DNA from: Niastella sp.
Lineage (GTDB): Bacteria; Bacteroidota; Bacteroidia; Chitinophagales; Chitinophagaceae
NCBI GenBank assembly: GCA_017744515.1
Contig: JAGIBF010000014.1
Coordinates: forward strand, 1-64,000
DNA length: 64,000 nucleotides
Reading direction: 5' to 3'
Shown: positions 6,745-15,595 of the stretch, piece after piece
How positions within the stretch are numbered: position 1 is the stretch's first letter
Layout of the letters: every line of letters starts with the position of its first letter
Translations under genes and position numbers: made by a program
Notes under the pieces: model-generated
What the model saw: the letters and a program-made list of their open reading frames with translations, nothing else
Database searches by the model: none
Told to the model about the DNA's origin: nothing

Positions 6745-8397
6745 ATGAAGCAGATCGTATTGAAAGTGCACCCGAAAGACAATGTGCTGGTAGCTTTACA
6801 AGACCTTACCAAAGGACAAACCATTCCCTATAACGGCAGCCAATACACCCTCGTGGAAGATATTCCTGCCAAGCACAAGTTCGCAACAGAAACATTGCCA
6901 ATCGGCGGAGCAGTAACAATGTATGGCGTACTCATCGGAAAAGCCAAAGAAGACATTCCGGTAGGCGCCCGCATCTCTACTTCCAACCTGAAACATGCAG
7001 CAGACGAATACCAACTGTCCGATCAGCGTAGAACAAGCTGGCATATTCCCGATACCAGTCACTGGAAAGAAAAAACCTTCAAAGGCTTTCACCGTGCAGA
7101 TGGCAGCGTAGGCACGGGCAACTACTGGCTGGTAGTACCACTGGTATTCTGCGAGAACCGCAACGTGGAAGTGTTGAAAGAAGCCCTGCTGGAAGAACTG
7201 GGATATGCACGGCCAAAAAAGTATAATGATTTGACAAAACAACTGATAGACGCCTGGCAGAAAGGATATAATATTGACACGGTAGAATTCAAAGAGCCTG
7301 CGTCTGACGACGGACAGGCAGCGCGTCATTTGTTTAAGAATGTAGACGGCATCAAATTCCTGTCCCATGAAGGAGGATGCGGCGGTATCCGCCAGGACGC
7401 ACAAGCCCTGTGCGGACTGTTGGCGGGTTACATCACCCATCCCAATGTGGCGGGAGCCACGGTGTTGAGTTTGGGTTGCCAGAATGCCCAGGTGACGATG
7501 CTGCAGGAGGAGATCGCAAAACGGTCACCCAACTTCAGCAAGCCACTCTACATAATGGAACAACAAAAAGTAGGGCTGGAAACAGACCTGCTCGCACAGG
7601 CGGTAAAGCAAACCTTTGCCGGCCTTGTGGAAGCCAATAAGGTCACACGCCAACCAGCGCCACTCAGCAAAATATGCATCGGTCTGGAATGCGGAGGATC
7701 AGATGGCTTCTCTGGTATTTCCGCCAATCCTGCTATCGGATATACATCCGATCTGCTGGTGGCGCTGGGAGGATCTGTCATCCTTTCCGAGTTTCCGGAA
7801 TTGTGTGGCGTAGAACAGGAAATGAGCGATCGTTGCACCACACGAGACAGCGCTAAAAAGTTCATTGACCTTATGCGTACCTACAACGCCCGCGCAGTGG
7901 CAGTAGGTTCCGGTTTCGATATGAACCCTTCACCCGGCAACATCAAGGATGGCCTTATTACCGATGCCATCAAATCAGCGGGTGCAGCTAAGAAAGGCGG
8001 CACCTCACCCGTCACGGATGTATTGGATTATCCGGAGAAAGTCACAAAGCCTGGCCTTAACCTGCTATGTACACCTGGAAACGATGTGGAATCGACTACT
8101 GCAGAGGTAGCCTCCGGCGCTACGGTAGTATTGTTTACGACGGGTCTGGGAACACCTACAGGCAATCCGATTGCACCGGTAGTCAAGATATCCAGCAACA
8201 CAGTCCTGTTCAATAAAATGCGCGACATCATTGATGTCAATGCAGGAACGATCATCGAAGGAGAAGAAACGATAGAACAATGCGGGGAGCGCATCCTCGA
8301 TTACATTGTTAAAGTAGCCAGCGGAGAAACCATCGTTAGCGCCGTACGTCACGGCCAGGACGATTTCATACCCTGGAAAAGAGGCGTATCACTGTAG
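6745..8397 (+). CDS. uxaA: altronate dehydratase
   Basis: UxaA dehydrates D-altronate to 2-keto-3-deoxygluconate. The 550-residue protein has the family's two parts. An N-terminal SAF domain covers about residues 1-95 (KVHPKDNVLVALQDL through GAVTMYGVLIGKA). The C-terminal D-galactarate/altronate dehydratase domain runs from GFHRADGSVGTGNYWLVVPLVFCENRNV to the end, with HEGGCGG, LSLGCQNAQV, GLECGGSDGFSG and PGNDVESTTAEVASGATVVLFTTGLGTPTGNPIAPV. The Cys and His residues are those that bind the Fe/Mn centre in the family. It sits between uxaB and uxaC on the same strand and is surely co-expressed with them. Confidence 0.95.
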   Translation: MKQIVLKVHPKDNVLVALQDLTKGQTIPYNGSQYTLVEDIPAKHKFATETLPIGGAVTMYGVLIGKAKEDIPVGARISTSNLKHAADEYQLSDQRRTSWHIPDTSHWKEKTFKGFHRADGSVGTGNYWLVVPLVFCENRNVEVLKEALLEELGYARPKKYNDLTKQLIDAWQKGYNIDTVEFKEPASDDGQAARHLFKNVDGIKFLSHEGGCGGIRQDAQALCGLLAGYITHPNVAGATVLSLGCQNAQVTMLQEEIAKRSPNFSKPLYIMEQQKVGLETDLLAQAVKQTFAGLVEANKVTRQPAPLSKICIGLECGGSDGFSGISANPAIGYTSDLLVALGGSVILSEFPELCGVEQEMSDRCTTRDSAKKFIDLMRTYNARAVAVGSGFDMNPSPGNIKDGLITDAIKSAGAAKKGGTSPVTDVLDYPEKVTKPGLNLLCTPGNDVESTTAEVASGATVVLFTTGLGTPTGNPIAPVVKISSNTVLFNKMRDIIDVNAGTIIEGEETIEQCGERILDYIVKVASGETIVSAVRHGQDDFIPWKRGVSL

Positions 8398-8425
8398 ACT
8401 CAGGAGAAAGATTGAGAACTGTATT

Positions 8426-8460
8426 CGCTCGAAGCTCGTAGCTCAAAGCTCGCAGCTTAC
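8426..8460. repeat. AGCTCG-type short repeat in the uxaA-uxaC spacer
   Basis: The bases cgctcgaagctcgtagctcaaagctcgcagcttacg are built from AGCTCg/AGCTCa/AGCTt units. This is a third repeat family inside the operon, distinct from those in the neighbouring spacers. Confidence 0.6.
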
Positions 8461-8492
8461 GAAGCCAAAAAACTAAAGTAACGTTGAACAAT

Positions 8493-9935
8493 ATGAAGAA
8501 TTTCTTAGACGAAAATTTCCTGCTGCACACGAAAACAGCACAGAAGCTATACCATGATTATGCGAAGAGCATGCCCATTATAGACTATCACTGCCACCTG
8601 CCACAACAACAGATAGCAGAAGATAAACAATTTGAGAACCTTACCCAGATATGGCTATACGGCGACCATTACAAATGGCGCGCTATGCGCACCAATGGCG
8701 CCGACGAAAAATATTGCACCGGCAATGCCAGCGATTACGAGAAATTTGAGAAGTGGGCGGAAGTGGTACCCTACACTTTGCGCAATCCCCTGTACCATTG
8801 GACACACCTCGAATTACAACGCTACTTCGATGTACACAAAGTATTGAACCCTGCCACCGCAAAAGAAATATACGACGAGTGTACAGCAAAACTCCAGACA
8901 CCGGAGTTTGGCGTACGCAACCTCCTCCGTAAGATGGATGTAAGAGTGGTATGCACTACGGACGATCCTGTGGATACACTGGAATACCACGCACAACTCC
9001 AGGCCGAGCGATTCGAAATACCGATCCTGCCTGCCTTTAGGCCCGATGCGGCAATGAACGTTGACAATCCGGTTAACTTCAATAACTATGTGAGTAAAGT
9101 AGAGAAGGCTGCGAACGTTTCAGTTAGCTCCCTCAGCGATTACCTCACAGCATTGAAAAAACGCCACGATTTCTTTTCAGCCCATGGCTGCAGCGTGTCC
9201 GACCACGGCCTCGAAGAAATCTACGCAGAAGACTATACAGAAGCAGAACTCAATACCATATTTGATAAAGTACGTAGCGGTAAAACATTGGAGCTGATAG
9301 AACGCAAGAAGTTCAAATCAGCCATGCTCGTCACCTTTGCAGAATGGGATTGGGAACGCGGCTGGGTACAACAATATCACTTGGGCGCCCTGCGCAACAA
9401 CAACAGCCGCATGCTCGGCCAACTGGGACCCGATACCGGCTGGGATTCCATTGGAGATTTTCCACAGGCAAGGTCACTGGCCAAATTCCTCAACCGCCTC
9501 GACAGCGATGACAAGCTCACCAAAACCATTTTGTACAACCTCAATCCTGCAGATAATGAATTGATGGCTACAATGGTGGGCAATTTCAACGATGGCTCCA
9601 CAGCCGGTAAGATACAATGGGGCTCAGGCTGGTGGTTCCTCGACCAGAAAGATGGCATGACAAAGCAAATAAATGCTTTATCCAATATGGGATTGATAAG
9701 CAGATTCGTAGGCATGCTCACCGATTCAAGAAGTTTCCTCTCATATCCGCGACATGAGTATTTCCGTCGTATCTTGTGCAACCTGTTTGGGGATGAGATA
9801 GAAAACGGAGAATTACCCAATGATATTCCATGGGTAGGAAAAGTGATACAGGATATCTGTTTCCACAACGCCAAAAACTATTTCAACTGGCAGCACGTCG
9901 AAAAACAATCACTCATTACAGAAAAGATATTTTAA
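8493..9935 (+). CDS. uxaC: glucuronate/galacturonate isomerase
   Basis: UxaC isomerises D-galacturonate to tagaturonate (and glucuronate to fructuronate), opening the pathway. The 480-residue protein starts MKNFLDENFLLHTKTAQKLYHDYAKSMPIIDYHCHLPQQQI; the HCH motif is the metal-binding start of the amidohydrolase-fold family. KWRAMRTNG, CTTDDPVDTLEYH, WGSGWWFLDQKDGM and LTDSRSFLSYPRHEYFRR are all typical of UxaC. The track begins 9 bases earlier at a TTG (8484). I prefer ATG 8493, because MKNF is the usual beginning. kduD follows after 16 bases. Confidence 0.95.
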   Translation: MKNFLDENFLLHTKTAQKLYHDYAKSMPIIDYHCHLPQQQIAEDKQFENLTQIWLYGDHYKWRAMRTNGADEKYCTGNASDYEKFEKWAEVVPYTLRNPLYHWTHLELQRYFDVHKVLNPATAKEIYDECTAKLQTPEFGVRNLLRKMDVRVVCTTDDPVDTLEYHAQLQAERFEIPILPAFRPDAAMNVDNPVNFNNYVSKVEKAANVSVSSLSDYLTALKKRHDFFSAHGCSVSDHGLEEIYAEDYTEAELNTIFDKVRSGKTLELIERKKFKSAMLVTFAEWDWERGWVQQYHLGALRNNNSRMLGQLGPDTGWDSIGDFPQARSLAKFLNRLDSDDKLTKTILYNLNPADNELMATMVGNFNDGSTAGKIQWGSGWWFLDQKDGMTKQINALSNMGLISRFVGMLTDSRSFLSYPRHEYFRRILCNLFGDEIENGELPNDIPWVGKVIQDICFHNAKNYFNWQHVEKQSLITEKIF

Positions 9936-9951
9936 AGCGGATACACCAAAC

Positions 9952-10722
9952 ATGGCAATACTGGACTACTTCAACCTCAAGGGCAAAACAGCCCTCGTAA
10001 CAGGATGTAACAAAGGCATAGGAAAAGGAATGGCGTTGGGCCTTGCAGAAGCAGGCGCCGATATCATTGGCGTTTCAGGCTCCCTCGAGCTCAGCGGCAG
10101 CGATATAGAAAAGCAGGTTACCGCCCTCGGAAGAAAGTTCAAAGCCTACCAGGCCGATCTTTCCGACCGCACAAGCCTCTACACCTTCGTTGAAAAAGCC
10201 AAAGCAGAAAATCCACAGATAGATATTTTGGTCAACAATGCCGGCACCATTATGCGTAAACCGGCAGCCGAACATCCCGATGAATACTGGGACAAAGTAA
10301 TGTCGATCAACCTCGATGCACCCTTTATTCTGGCAAGAGAGTTTGGAAAAGACATGGTAGCCCGCGGTAGCGGCAAGATTATTTTTACTTGTTCCCTGCT
10401 TACATTTCAGGGCGGTATCAACGTACCATCCTACGCGTCGAGCAAAGGAGCCTTGGGCAGTCTGATCAAAGCACTGGCCAACGAGTGGGCGCCTAAAGGC
10501 GTTAACGTAAATGGCGTTGCGCCCGGTTATATCGCTACCGATAATACCGAAGCATTGCGCAACGATCCGGTACGCAGCAAGTCGATCTTGGATCGCATAC
10601 CCGCCGGCCGTTGGGGCGAAGCAGAAGACTTTAAAGGAGCCGTTGTGTTCCTCGCATCCGATGCCTCCTCCTACGTCAACGGCACCATCCTCACCGTCGA
10701 TGGCGGCTGGATGGGAAGATAA
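9952..10722 (+). CDS. kduD: 2-dehydro-3-deoxy-D-gluconate 5-dehydrogenase / gluconate-family SDR
   Basis: KduD reduces 2,5-diketo-3-deoxygluconate to 2-keto-3-deoxygluconate, joining the pectin-lyase branch to the altronate branch. The 256-residue protein is a classical short-chain dehydrogenase. It shows a TGCNKGIGKG nucleotide loop, NNAG, a catalytic Ser in CSLLTFQGG and YASSK. The KduD signature is seen in FNLKGKTALVTGCNKGIGKGMA and in TDNTEALRNDPVRSKSILDRIPAGRWGEAED. It lies 16 bases after uxaC and is followed by a repeat-filled spacer and kduI. Confidence 0.93.
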   Translation: MAILDYFNLKGKTALVTGCNKGIGKGMALGLAEAGADIIGVSGSLELSGSDIEKQVTALGRKFKAYQADLSDRTSLYTFVEKAKAENPQIDILVNNAGTIMRKPAAEHPDEYWDKVMSINLDAPFILAREFGKDMVARGSGKIIFTCSLLTFQGGINVPSYASSKGALGSLIKALANEWAPKGVNVNGVAPGYIATDNTEALRNDPVRSKSILDRIPAGRWGEAEDFKGAVVFLASDASSYVNGTILTVDGGWMGR

Positions 10723-10730
10723 AATAGCAT

Positions 10731-10809
10731 GTCACGCTGAGCTCATCTGTCACGTTGAGCCTGTCGAAACGTCAAACTGTTGTCACGCTGAGCTTGTCGA
10801 AGCGCTAAC
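10731..10809. repeat. GTCACGCTGAGCTTGTCGAAGCG repeat, three units
   Basis: Three imperfect units (gtcacgctgagctcatct, gtcacgttgagcctgtcgaaacg, gtcacgctgagcttgtcgaagcg) fill the kduD-kduI gap, starting 8 bases after the kduD stop. A single copy, gtcaccctgagcttgtcgaagggt, lies at 23867..23890. The core CTGAGCTTGTCGAAG is a dispersed intergenic repeat known from many bacterial genomes. Confidence 0.8.
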
Positions 10810-10832
10810 AAAGAAATCTTGAAACTATAAAC

Positions 10833-11663
10833 ATGGAGATACGTTTTCAGAATAGCCCGAAGGAAACCAGCCGCATGAACACCAAAGAGCTGCGGGAGAA
10901 CTTTCATATCCCTGCCCTCATGCAGGATGATAATGTAAACCTGGTATACTCACACTACGACCGCGTGATCATTGGTGGAGTAAAACCCTTCAGCAAAGCA
11001 GTTGAACTGCCCAACCATACCGAGCTGCGCGCTGAATACTTTTTAGAGCGCCGTGAACTGGGCATCATCAATGTAGGCGGCAACGGCACAGTAGAAGCAG
11101 ATGGCGTTAAATACACCCTCAGCAAACTCGATTGCCTCTACCTTGGCAAAGGAATAAAGCAAGTATTATTCAGCAGCGATGATAAAAACGCACCCGCAGT
11201 ATTTTTCCTCTTGAGCGCTCCGGCACACCATGCGTATCCCGCTAAGAAACTGACCAAAGAAGATGCATCACCGGTTGAACTGGGTGATCAGACAACTGCC
11301 AACCGCCGCACGATCTATAAATACATCCATGCAGATGGCATACAAAGCTGCCAGCTGGTGATGGGACTTACGGTATTGAGCAGTGGCAGCGTATGGAATA
11401 CGATGCCGCCACACACACATACCCGGCGCATGGAAGCCTATTTCTATTTCGACGTACCCGAACAACACAGGGTATTCCATTTCATGGGAGAACCAACAGA
11501 AACAAGACACCTCTTGGTGGCGAATCATGAAGCGATCGTATCACCCCCATGGTCTATCCATTCCGGTTGCGGTACATCCAACTATTCCTTCATCTGGGGA
11601 ATGGCCGGTGAGAACTACACCTTCACCGATATGGATGCTGTAGCCATCGCCGATATTAGATAA
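10833..11663 (+). CDS. kduI: 4-deoxy-L-threo-5-hexosulose-uronate ketol-isomerase
   Basis: KduI isomerises 5-keto-4-deoxyuronate, formed spontaneously from the unsaturated uronate released by GH105, to 2,5-diketo-3-deoxygluconate. The 276-residue protein begins MEIRFQNSPKETSRMNTKELRENFHI and has DRVIIGGVKP and EYFLERRELGIINVGG. Its cupin metal site is MPPHTHTRRMEAYFYFD (two His and Glu) with a later His in PPWSIHSGCGTSNYSFIWGM. These match KduI throughout, and the length fits the family (about 278). It lies between kduD and kdgK. Confidence 0.96.
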   Translation: MEIRFQNSPKETSRMNTKELRENFHIPALMQDDNVNLVYSHYDRVIIGGVKPFSKAVELPNHTELRAEYFLERRELGIINVGGNGTVEADGVKYTLSKLDCLYLGKGIKQVLFSSDDKNAPAVFFLLSAPAHHAYPAKKLTKEDASPVELGDQTTANRRTIYKYIHADGIQSCQLVMGLTVLSSGSVWNTMPPHTHTRRMEAYFYFDVPEQHRVFHFMGEPTETRHLLVANHEAIVSPPWSIHSGCGTSNYSFIWGMAGENYTFTDMDAVAIADIR

Positions 11664-11682
11664 AACGACATTAGTAGCAAAT

Positions 11683-12705
11683 ATGAAAGGAACTGTATTT
11701 TGTTTTGGTGAACTATTACTGCGCATGTCGCCCGTGCTGGACAGAGCATGGATACAGAGCAATACCATGCCGGTGTATATCGGCGGCGCAGAATTGAACG
11801 TGGCCACTGCATTGGCGCGCTGGAACATACCAACGAGGTACAGTACGGCATTACCGGATAACTACTTATCCAAAGAGATTCGCGACGAGGTCCAGTCCAA
11901 GAACATCGATACGTCAGCCTTCTATTTTTCAGGCAGCCGGGTAGGTGTCTATTACCTGCCCCAGGGCATCGACATGAAAAATGCAGGCGTTATCTACGAT
12001 AGAGCCCATTCCTCCTTTGCAGAATTGAAACCCGGCATGATCGATTGGGACACGATACTGAAAGACGTGACCTGGTTCCACATGAGCGCCATTAGCCCGG
12101 CCCTCAATGAAAATGTGGTAGCAGTATGTAAAGAAGGAGCCGCTGCGGCATCAGCTAAAGGCATTACAGTATCGATCGACCTGAACTACCGCGCCAAGCT
12201 GTGGCAATATGGCAAGAAGCCGGTAGAAGTGATGCCCGGGCTGGCACAATATTGCGATGTGATCATGGGCAACATCTGGGCAGCCAACAGTTTGCTGGGC
12301 ATCCCTGTAGATCCCGAGATTCACATCAACGGTAAGAAAGAAGATTTCCTGCAACACGCTATAAAAACTTCAGAAGCGATACAGCAACAATACCCCAAAT
12401 GCAAAGTGGTCGCCAACACATTCCGCTTCGATCACGGCGATGGCGGCATTTTGTATTACGCTTCATTATATACTGGAGACAAGCTATACAGCACAACTGA
12501 GCTGATAGCGAACAAGATCGTAGATAAAGTAGGCAGTGGCGATTGCTTCATGGCAGGACTGATCTATGGTCTCTACCATCAGCAGGAACCACAGCAAGTC
12601 ATTGATGTGGCAGGCAGGGCAGCATTTGGAAAACTGATGGAGAAAGGAGACACCACCAGCCAGGATATGGAAACCATTATTGCACAACTAAGCAAGCATA
12701 GCTGA
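11683..12705 (+). CDS. kdgK: 2-keto-3-deoxygluconate kinase
   Basis: KdgK phosphorylates KDG to 2-keto-3-deoxy-6-phosphogluconate using ATP. The 340-residue protein is a PfkB/ribokinase-family sugar kinase. It has an opening MKGTVFCFGELLLRMSP, the N-terminal PfkB signature in YIGGAELNVATALARW and the catalytic anion hole DKVGSGDCFMAGLIYGL, whose Asp is the general base. It starts 19 bases after kduI, and its stop is separated from the eda start by a single base, so translation is probably coupled. Confidence 0.93.
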   Translation: MKGTVFCFGELLLRMSPVLDRAWIQSNTMPVYIGGAELNVATALARWNIPTRYSTALPDNYLSKEIRDEVQSKNIDTSAFYFSGSRVGVYYLPQGIDMKNAGVIYDRAHSSFAELKPGMIDWDTILKDVTWFHMSAISPALNENVVAVCKEGAAAASAKGITVSIDLNYRAKLWQYGKKPVEVMPGLAQYCDVIMGNIWAANSLLGIPVDPEIHINGKKEDFLQHAIKTSEAIQQQYPKCKVVANTFRFDHGDGGILYYASLYTGDKLYSTTELIANKIVDKVGSGDCFMAGLIYGLYHQQEPQQVIDVAGRAAFGKLMEKGDTTSQDMETIIAQLSKHS

Positions 12706-12706
12706 T

Positions 12707-13360
12707 ATGGAAGGAATAATCAGGAAGATTGCAGAACAAGGCATGCTGCCATTATATTTTCATGCCGACCCATCCGTAAGCGTGGAAGTGCTGAAAGCAT
12801 TATATGCAGCAGGTATTCACGCAGTAGAATATACGAACCGTGGCGAGGCCGCACTGGAGAATTTCAAACTACTGAAAGAGACCCGCGATCGCGAGCTCCC
12901 CGAAATGTTGCTCGGCATAGGTACGATCAAACGTAAGAAAGACGCCAAAGCATTCATGAAAGCCGGTGCAGACTTTATCATCGCACCCGGCATGATAGAA
13001 GAAGTGGCCGAAGCAGTACACAAAGAAGAAATGCTGTGGATTCCCGGTTGCATGACCCCCACAGAGATCATCAAAGCCGAGGAAGCAGGCGCCAAACTGG
13101 TGAAATTGTTCCCGGGCAACCTGTTGGGGCCAGCCTTTGTAAGCGCCATCAAAGAACTGTTCCCCGATCTGTACTTTATGCCCACCGGTGGAGTGGAAGT
13201 AAACAAAGAGAACCTTGCAGGCTGGTTCAAATCAGGCGTAGTAGCAGTAGGTATGGGCAGCAAGCTCATCACCAAAGACATTTTAGAAAAGAAAGAGTAC
13301 GAAACACTCATCAATAAAACGAAAGAAGCAATCGCCCTTGTGCAGGAAGTGCGTGGATAA
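12707..13360 (+). CDS. eda: 2-keto-3-deoxy-6-phosphogluconate aldolase
   Basis: The enzyme cleaves KDPG to pyruvate and glyceraldehyde 3-phosphate, the last step of both uronate branches. The 217-residue TIM barrel carries VEYTNRGEAALENF (the usual EITLRT position), GIGTIKRKKDAKAFMKAGADFIIAPGM, PGCMTPTEIIKAEEAGAKLVKLFPGN with the Schiff-base Lys in LVKLFPG, and FMPTGGV. The length is the family norm. It starts one base after kdgK. The next spacer contains the AAATCC-type repeat and leads to exuT. Confidence 0.94.
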   Translation: MEGIIRKIAEQGMLPLYFHADPSVSVEVLKALYAAGIHAVEYTNRGEAALENFKLLKETRDRELPEMLLGIGTIKRKKDAKAFMKAGADFIIAPGMIEEVAEAVHKEEMLWIPGCMTPTEIIKAEEAGAKLVKLFPGNLLGPAFVSAIKELFPDLYFMPTGGVEVNKENLAGWFKSGVVAVGMGSKLITKDILEKKEYETLINKTKEAIALVQEVRG

Positions 13361-13426
13361 GAAGGGATCTCATATAAACAACCAATTCTAAATCCCAGAT
13401 CCGGGATTCGGACTAAAAAAACGATC

Positions 13427-14995
13427 ATGCAGCAAGCCATAGGGAAATACAGGTGGACCATTTGCGGACTCTTATTTTTCGCCACCACGGTCAACTATCT
13501 CGACAGACAGGTATTGAGCCTTTTACAGCCACGTCTGGAGTCCATGTTCAACTGGACAAGCAGCGATTATGCCAACATCACTGCGGTATTCCAGTTTACA
13601 TACGCCATCTTCATGCTGTTTGCGGGTCGCATCATCGACAAGCTGGGCACTAAAAAAGGATATGCATGGGCCATTGTCATCTGGTCTATTGGCGCCATCA
13701 TCCATTCTCAGGCCGAGCCTATTGGAAAAGCAGTAGGTGCCTTAGTGGGTGCTGCAGGTGCTTTCACGGTAATAGGATTTATGGTATGCCGCGCTGTACT
13801 CGCTTTGGGAGAAGCAGGTAACTTTCCTGCAGCCATCAAAGCAACCGCTGAATACTTTCCTAAGAAAGAACGTTCACTCGCTACCGGTATCTTTAATTCA
13901 GGTGCAAACGTAGGAGCTATCCTTGCTCCCCTTACCGTACCCTGGATTGCTGATCATTGGGGTTGGGGAGCAGCATTCGAGATCATTGGTGCCGTTGGTT
14001 TCCTTTGGTTGATCTTCTGGTGGCTCTTCTATGAAAAGCCCGAAAAACAAAAGAGACTTTCTCAGGCAGAACTGGAATATATCAGAAGCGATAAAGAAGA
14101 CGCTCCGGCTCAAACAGCTACTGCCCAGTCCGAAAAAGTTTCCTGGTTTAAACTTCTTACATATCGTCAAACATGGGCCTTCGCGATCGGTAAATTCAGT
14201 ACCGATGGCATTTGGTGGTTCTTCCTGTTTTGGCTGCCAGCCTACCTCAAGGCCCAGTATGGCATGGTGGGAGAATCAATCCAGTTCCCGTTGGCAATAT
14301 GTTACACATTTGCCATGATTGGTAGCATCATGGGAGGATGGTTCCCGATGTACTTTATCAAAAAAGGATATGCAGCCTACGATGGCCGTATGCGTGCCAT
14401 GCTGTTGATTGCAGTTTTCCCATTGGTAGTATTGGCCGCACAGCCGTTAGGGTACATTAGCTTTTGGGTACCTGTATTCTTCATAGGCATAGGCACGGCT
14501 GCACACCAGGCATGGAGCGCCAACATCTTCACCACAGTGTCAGATATGTTCCCGAAAAAAGCGGTGGGCTCTGTGGTAGGTATCGGCGGTATGGCTGGCG
14601 GATTAGGTGGCGTATTAGTTACCAAAATTGGAGGCTGGCTTTTCGACGCCTATACAGCTACAGGCATTACCAGATCATGGGCCGATGCAAAAGCCGCCGG
14701 CCTTGGTGAGTTTGTCGACAAGGTACAGGCGATGAACCTGCTCACCAAAGCAGGCGATAAAGTCAACATACAGGCAAAAGCATTATCCAACATCTCCAAA
14801 GATGTGGTAGAGCAGATCAAGGCCATCGATCCTGCAGCATTCGATAAATTCCTGCAAATACAAAAACCATTGGTACAGGCCGAAATGACCACAGCCTACA
14901 CCATCATGTTCACCATTTGCGCATTAGCCTATCTGTTCGCCTGGATCATCATGAAATCACTCGTACCCAAGTACAAACCCATCACAGACCTGTAA
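13427..14995 (+). CDS. exuT: hexuronate MFS transporter (ExuT-like)
   Basis: This is an inner-membrane major-facilitator permease for galacturonate/glucuronate, member of the anion:cation symporter family. The 522-residue protein begins MQQAIGKYRWTICGLLFFATTVNYLDRQVLSLLQP, the ExuT/GudP hallmark. It shows about 12 hydrophobic segments, FAGRIIDKLGTKKGYAWAIVIWS, GEAGNFPAAIKATAEYFPKKERSLATGIFNSG and FTTVSDMFPKKAVGSVVGIGGMAGGLGG. A loop near residues 420-480 (SWADAKAAGLGEFVDK to KFLQIQKP) is longer than in E. coli ExuT (about 430-470 residues). It closes the operon; a strong terminator follows 22 bases later. Confidence 0.92.
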   Translation: MQQAIGKYRWTICGLLFFATTVNYLDRQVLSLLQPRLESMFNWTSSDYANITAVFQFTYAIFMLFAGRIIDKLGTKKGYAWAIVIWSIGAIIHSQAEPIGKAVGALVGAAGAFTVIGFMVCRAVLALGEAGNFPAAIKATAEYFPKKERSLATGIFNSGANVGAILAPLTVPWIADHWGWGAAFEIIGAVGFLWLIFWWLFYEKPEKQKRLSQAELEYIRSDKEDAPAQTATAQSEKVSWFKLLTYRQTWAFAIGKFSTDGIWWFFLFWLPAYLKAQYGMVGESIQFPLAICYTFAMIGSIMGGWFPMYFIKKGYAAYDGRMRAMLLIAVFPLVVLAAQPLGYISFWVPVFFIGIGTAAHQAWSANIFTTVSDMFPKKAVGSVVGIGGMAGGLGGVLVTKIGGWLFDAYTATGITRSWADAKAAGLGEFVDKVQAMNLLTKAGDKVNIQAKALSNISKDVVEQIKAIDPAAFDKFLQIQKPLVQAEMTTAYTIMFTICALAYLFAWIIMKSLVPKYKPITDL

Positions 14996-15017
14996 AACAT
15001 ACATAACGAAAAATAAT

Positions 15018-15051
15018 AAAAGCGGTGACATCGAAAGGTGTCACCGCTTTT
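15018..15051 (+). terminator. rho-independent terminator of the uronate operon
   Basis: A perfect 13-bp stem aaaagcggtgaca / tgtcaccgctttt with an 8-base loop lies 22 bases after the exuT stop, ending in tttt. Its A-rich 5' flank means it could work in both directions. Confidence 0.9.
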
Positions 15052-15082
15052 ACATTAATATCGAAGTGAACGGTATTCTACA

Positions 15083-15127
15083 CTCGCTCGCCTCTGGCGA
15101 GTGAGCCTATTGCTGGGCCTCTGGCCC
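15083..15127. repeat. TCT-loop palindromes, second locus
   Basis: Two hairpins, ctcgctcgcc-tct-ggcgagtgag and gggcc-tct-ggccc, share the xGCC-TCT-GGCx design of the palindromes at 6641..6688. Confidence 0.65.
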
Positions 15128-15162
15128 TTCGATGCAAAGGAATTACTAAGCAAACGGAATTG

Positions 15163-15219
15163 CCCGGCCCTTCAGGGCCGGGACTTTAAAGCCTCACCCC
15201 TTACACTGGGCTTTAGCCC
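15163..15219. repeat. double-hairpin (REP-like) repeat, copy 2
   Basis: cccggccct-tc-agggccggg (15163..15182) is followed by gggctttagccc (15208..15219). The flanking 'ggaattg' before the first hairpin is also shared with the copies at 2952 and 24014. Confidence 0.85.
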
Positions 15220-15225
15220 CATTAT

Positions 15226-15281
15226 AATTCGTGTAATTCGCTAAAAATTCGTGTTGTTTGATCTACTAAAATTCGCGTTAC
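15226..15281. repeat. TTCGTGTAATTCG-type intergenic repeat, copy 2
   Basis: aattcgtgtaattcgctaaaaattcgtgtt followed by ctaaaattcgcgtta repeats the core seen at 801..875. The final tta is the stop codon of the minus-strand SMR gene. Confidence 0.75.
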
Positions 15282-15595
15282 TTCGAAACCACTTTCAACC
15301 CCACAATCGAACCGATCAACAAAAAGATGAAGAACATACGCCAGAAATCTGCAGGCTCCTTATAAAGCGTAATCCCCATGATCACAGTACCCACAGCGCC
15401 AATGCCAGTCCACACGGCATACGCCGTTCCGATAGGAATATGTTGGATAGCTTTATTCAGCAAAAGGAAGCTCGCCACAATACACACAAAGAAGGCACTC
15501 GCCCATTTAATATTAGTGAAGTTATTAGACAGCTTTAAACAAGTAGTAAAACCGACCTCGAATAATCCCGCGATAATGAGAATGATCCACGACAT
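15278..15595 (-). CDS. SMR-family exporter, SugE/Gdx-like
   Basis: The 105-residue protein is a small multidrug resistance family transporter with four predicted transmembrane helices that functions as a dimer in the inner membrane. MSWIILIIAGLFEVGFTTCLKLS carries the conserved membrane Glu (E13). IPIGTAYAVWTGIGAVGTVIMGITLYKEP is the SMR core, in its SugE-like form. SugE/Gdx proteins export guanidinium, but Phe-Thr after EVG replaces the Trp-Ala usual in SugE, so the substrate is open. I chose ATG 15595, because the 11 upstream residues of the track ORF (MADLCGLKCKV) precede the family start. No guanidine riboswitch was recognised upstream. Confidence 0.88.
   Translation of the reverse strand: MSWIILIIAGLFEVGFTTCLKLSNNFTNIKWASAFFVCIVASFLLLNKAIQHIPIGTAYAVWTGIGAVGTVIMGITLYKEPADFWRMFFIFLLIGSIVGLKVVSK

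Noticed and set aside
12817-13494. 225-aa minus-strand ORF over eda
   Set aside because: Shadow of the well-identified aldolase gene.
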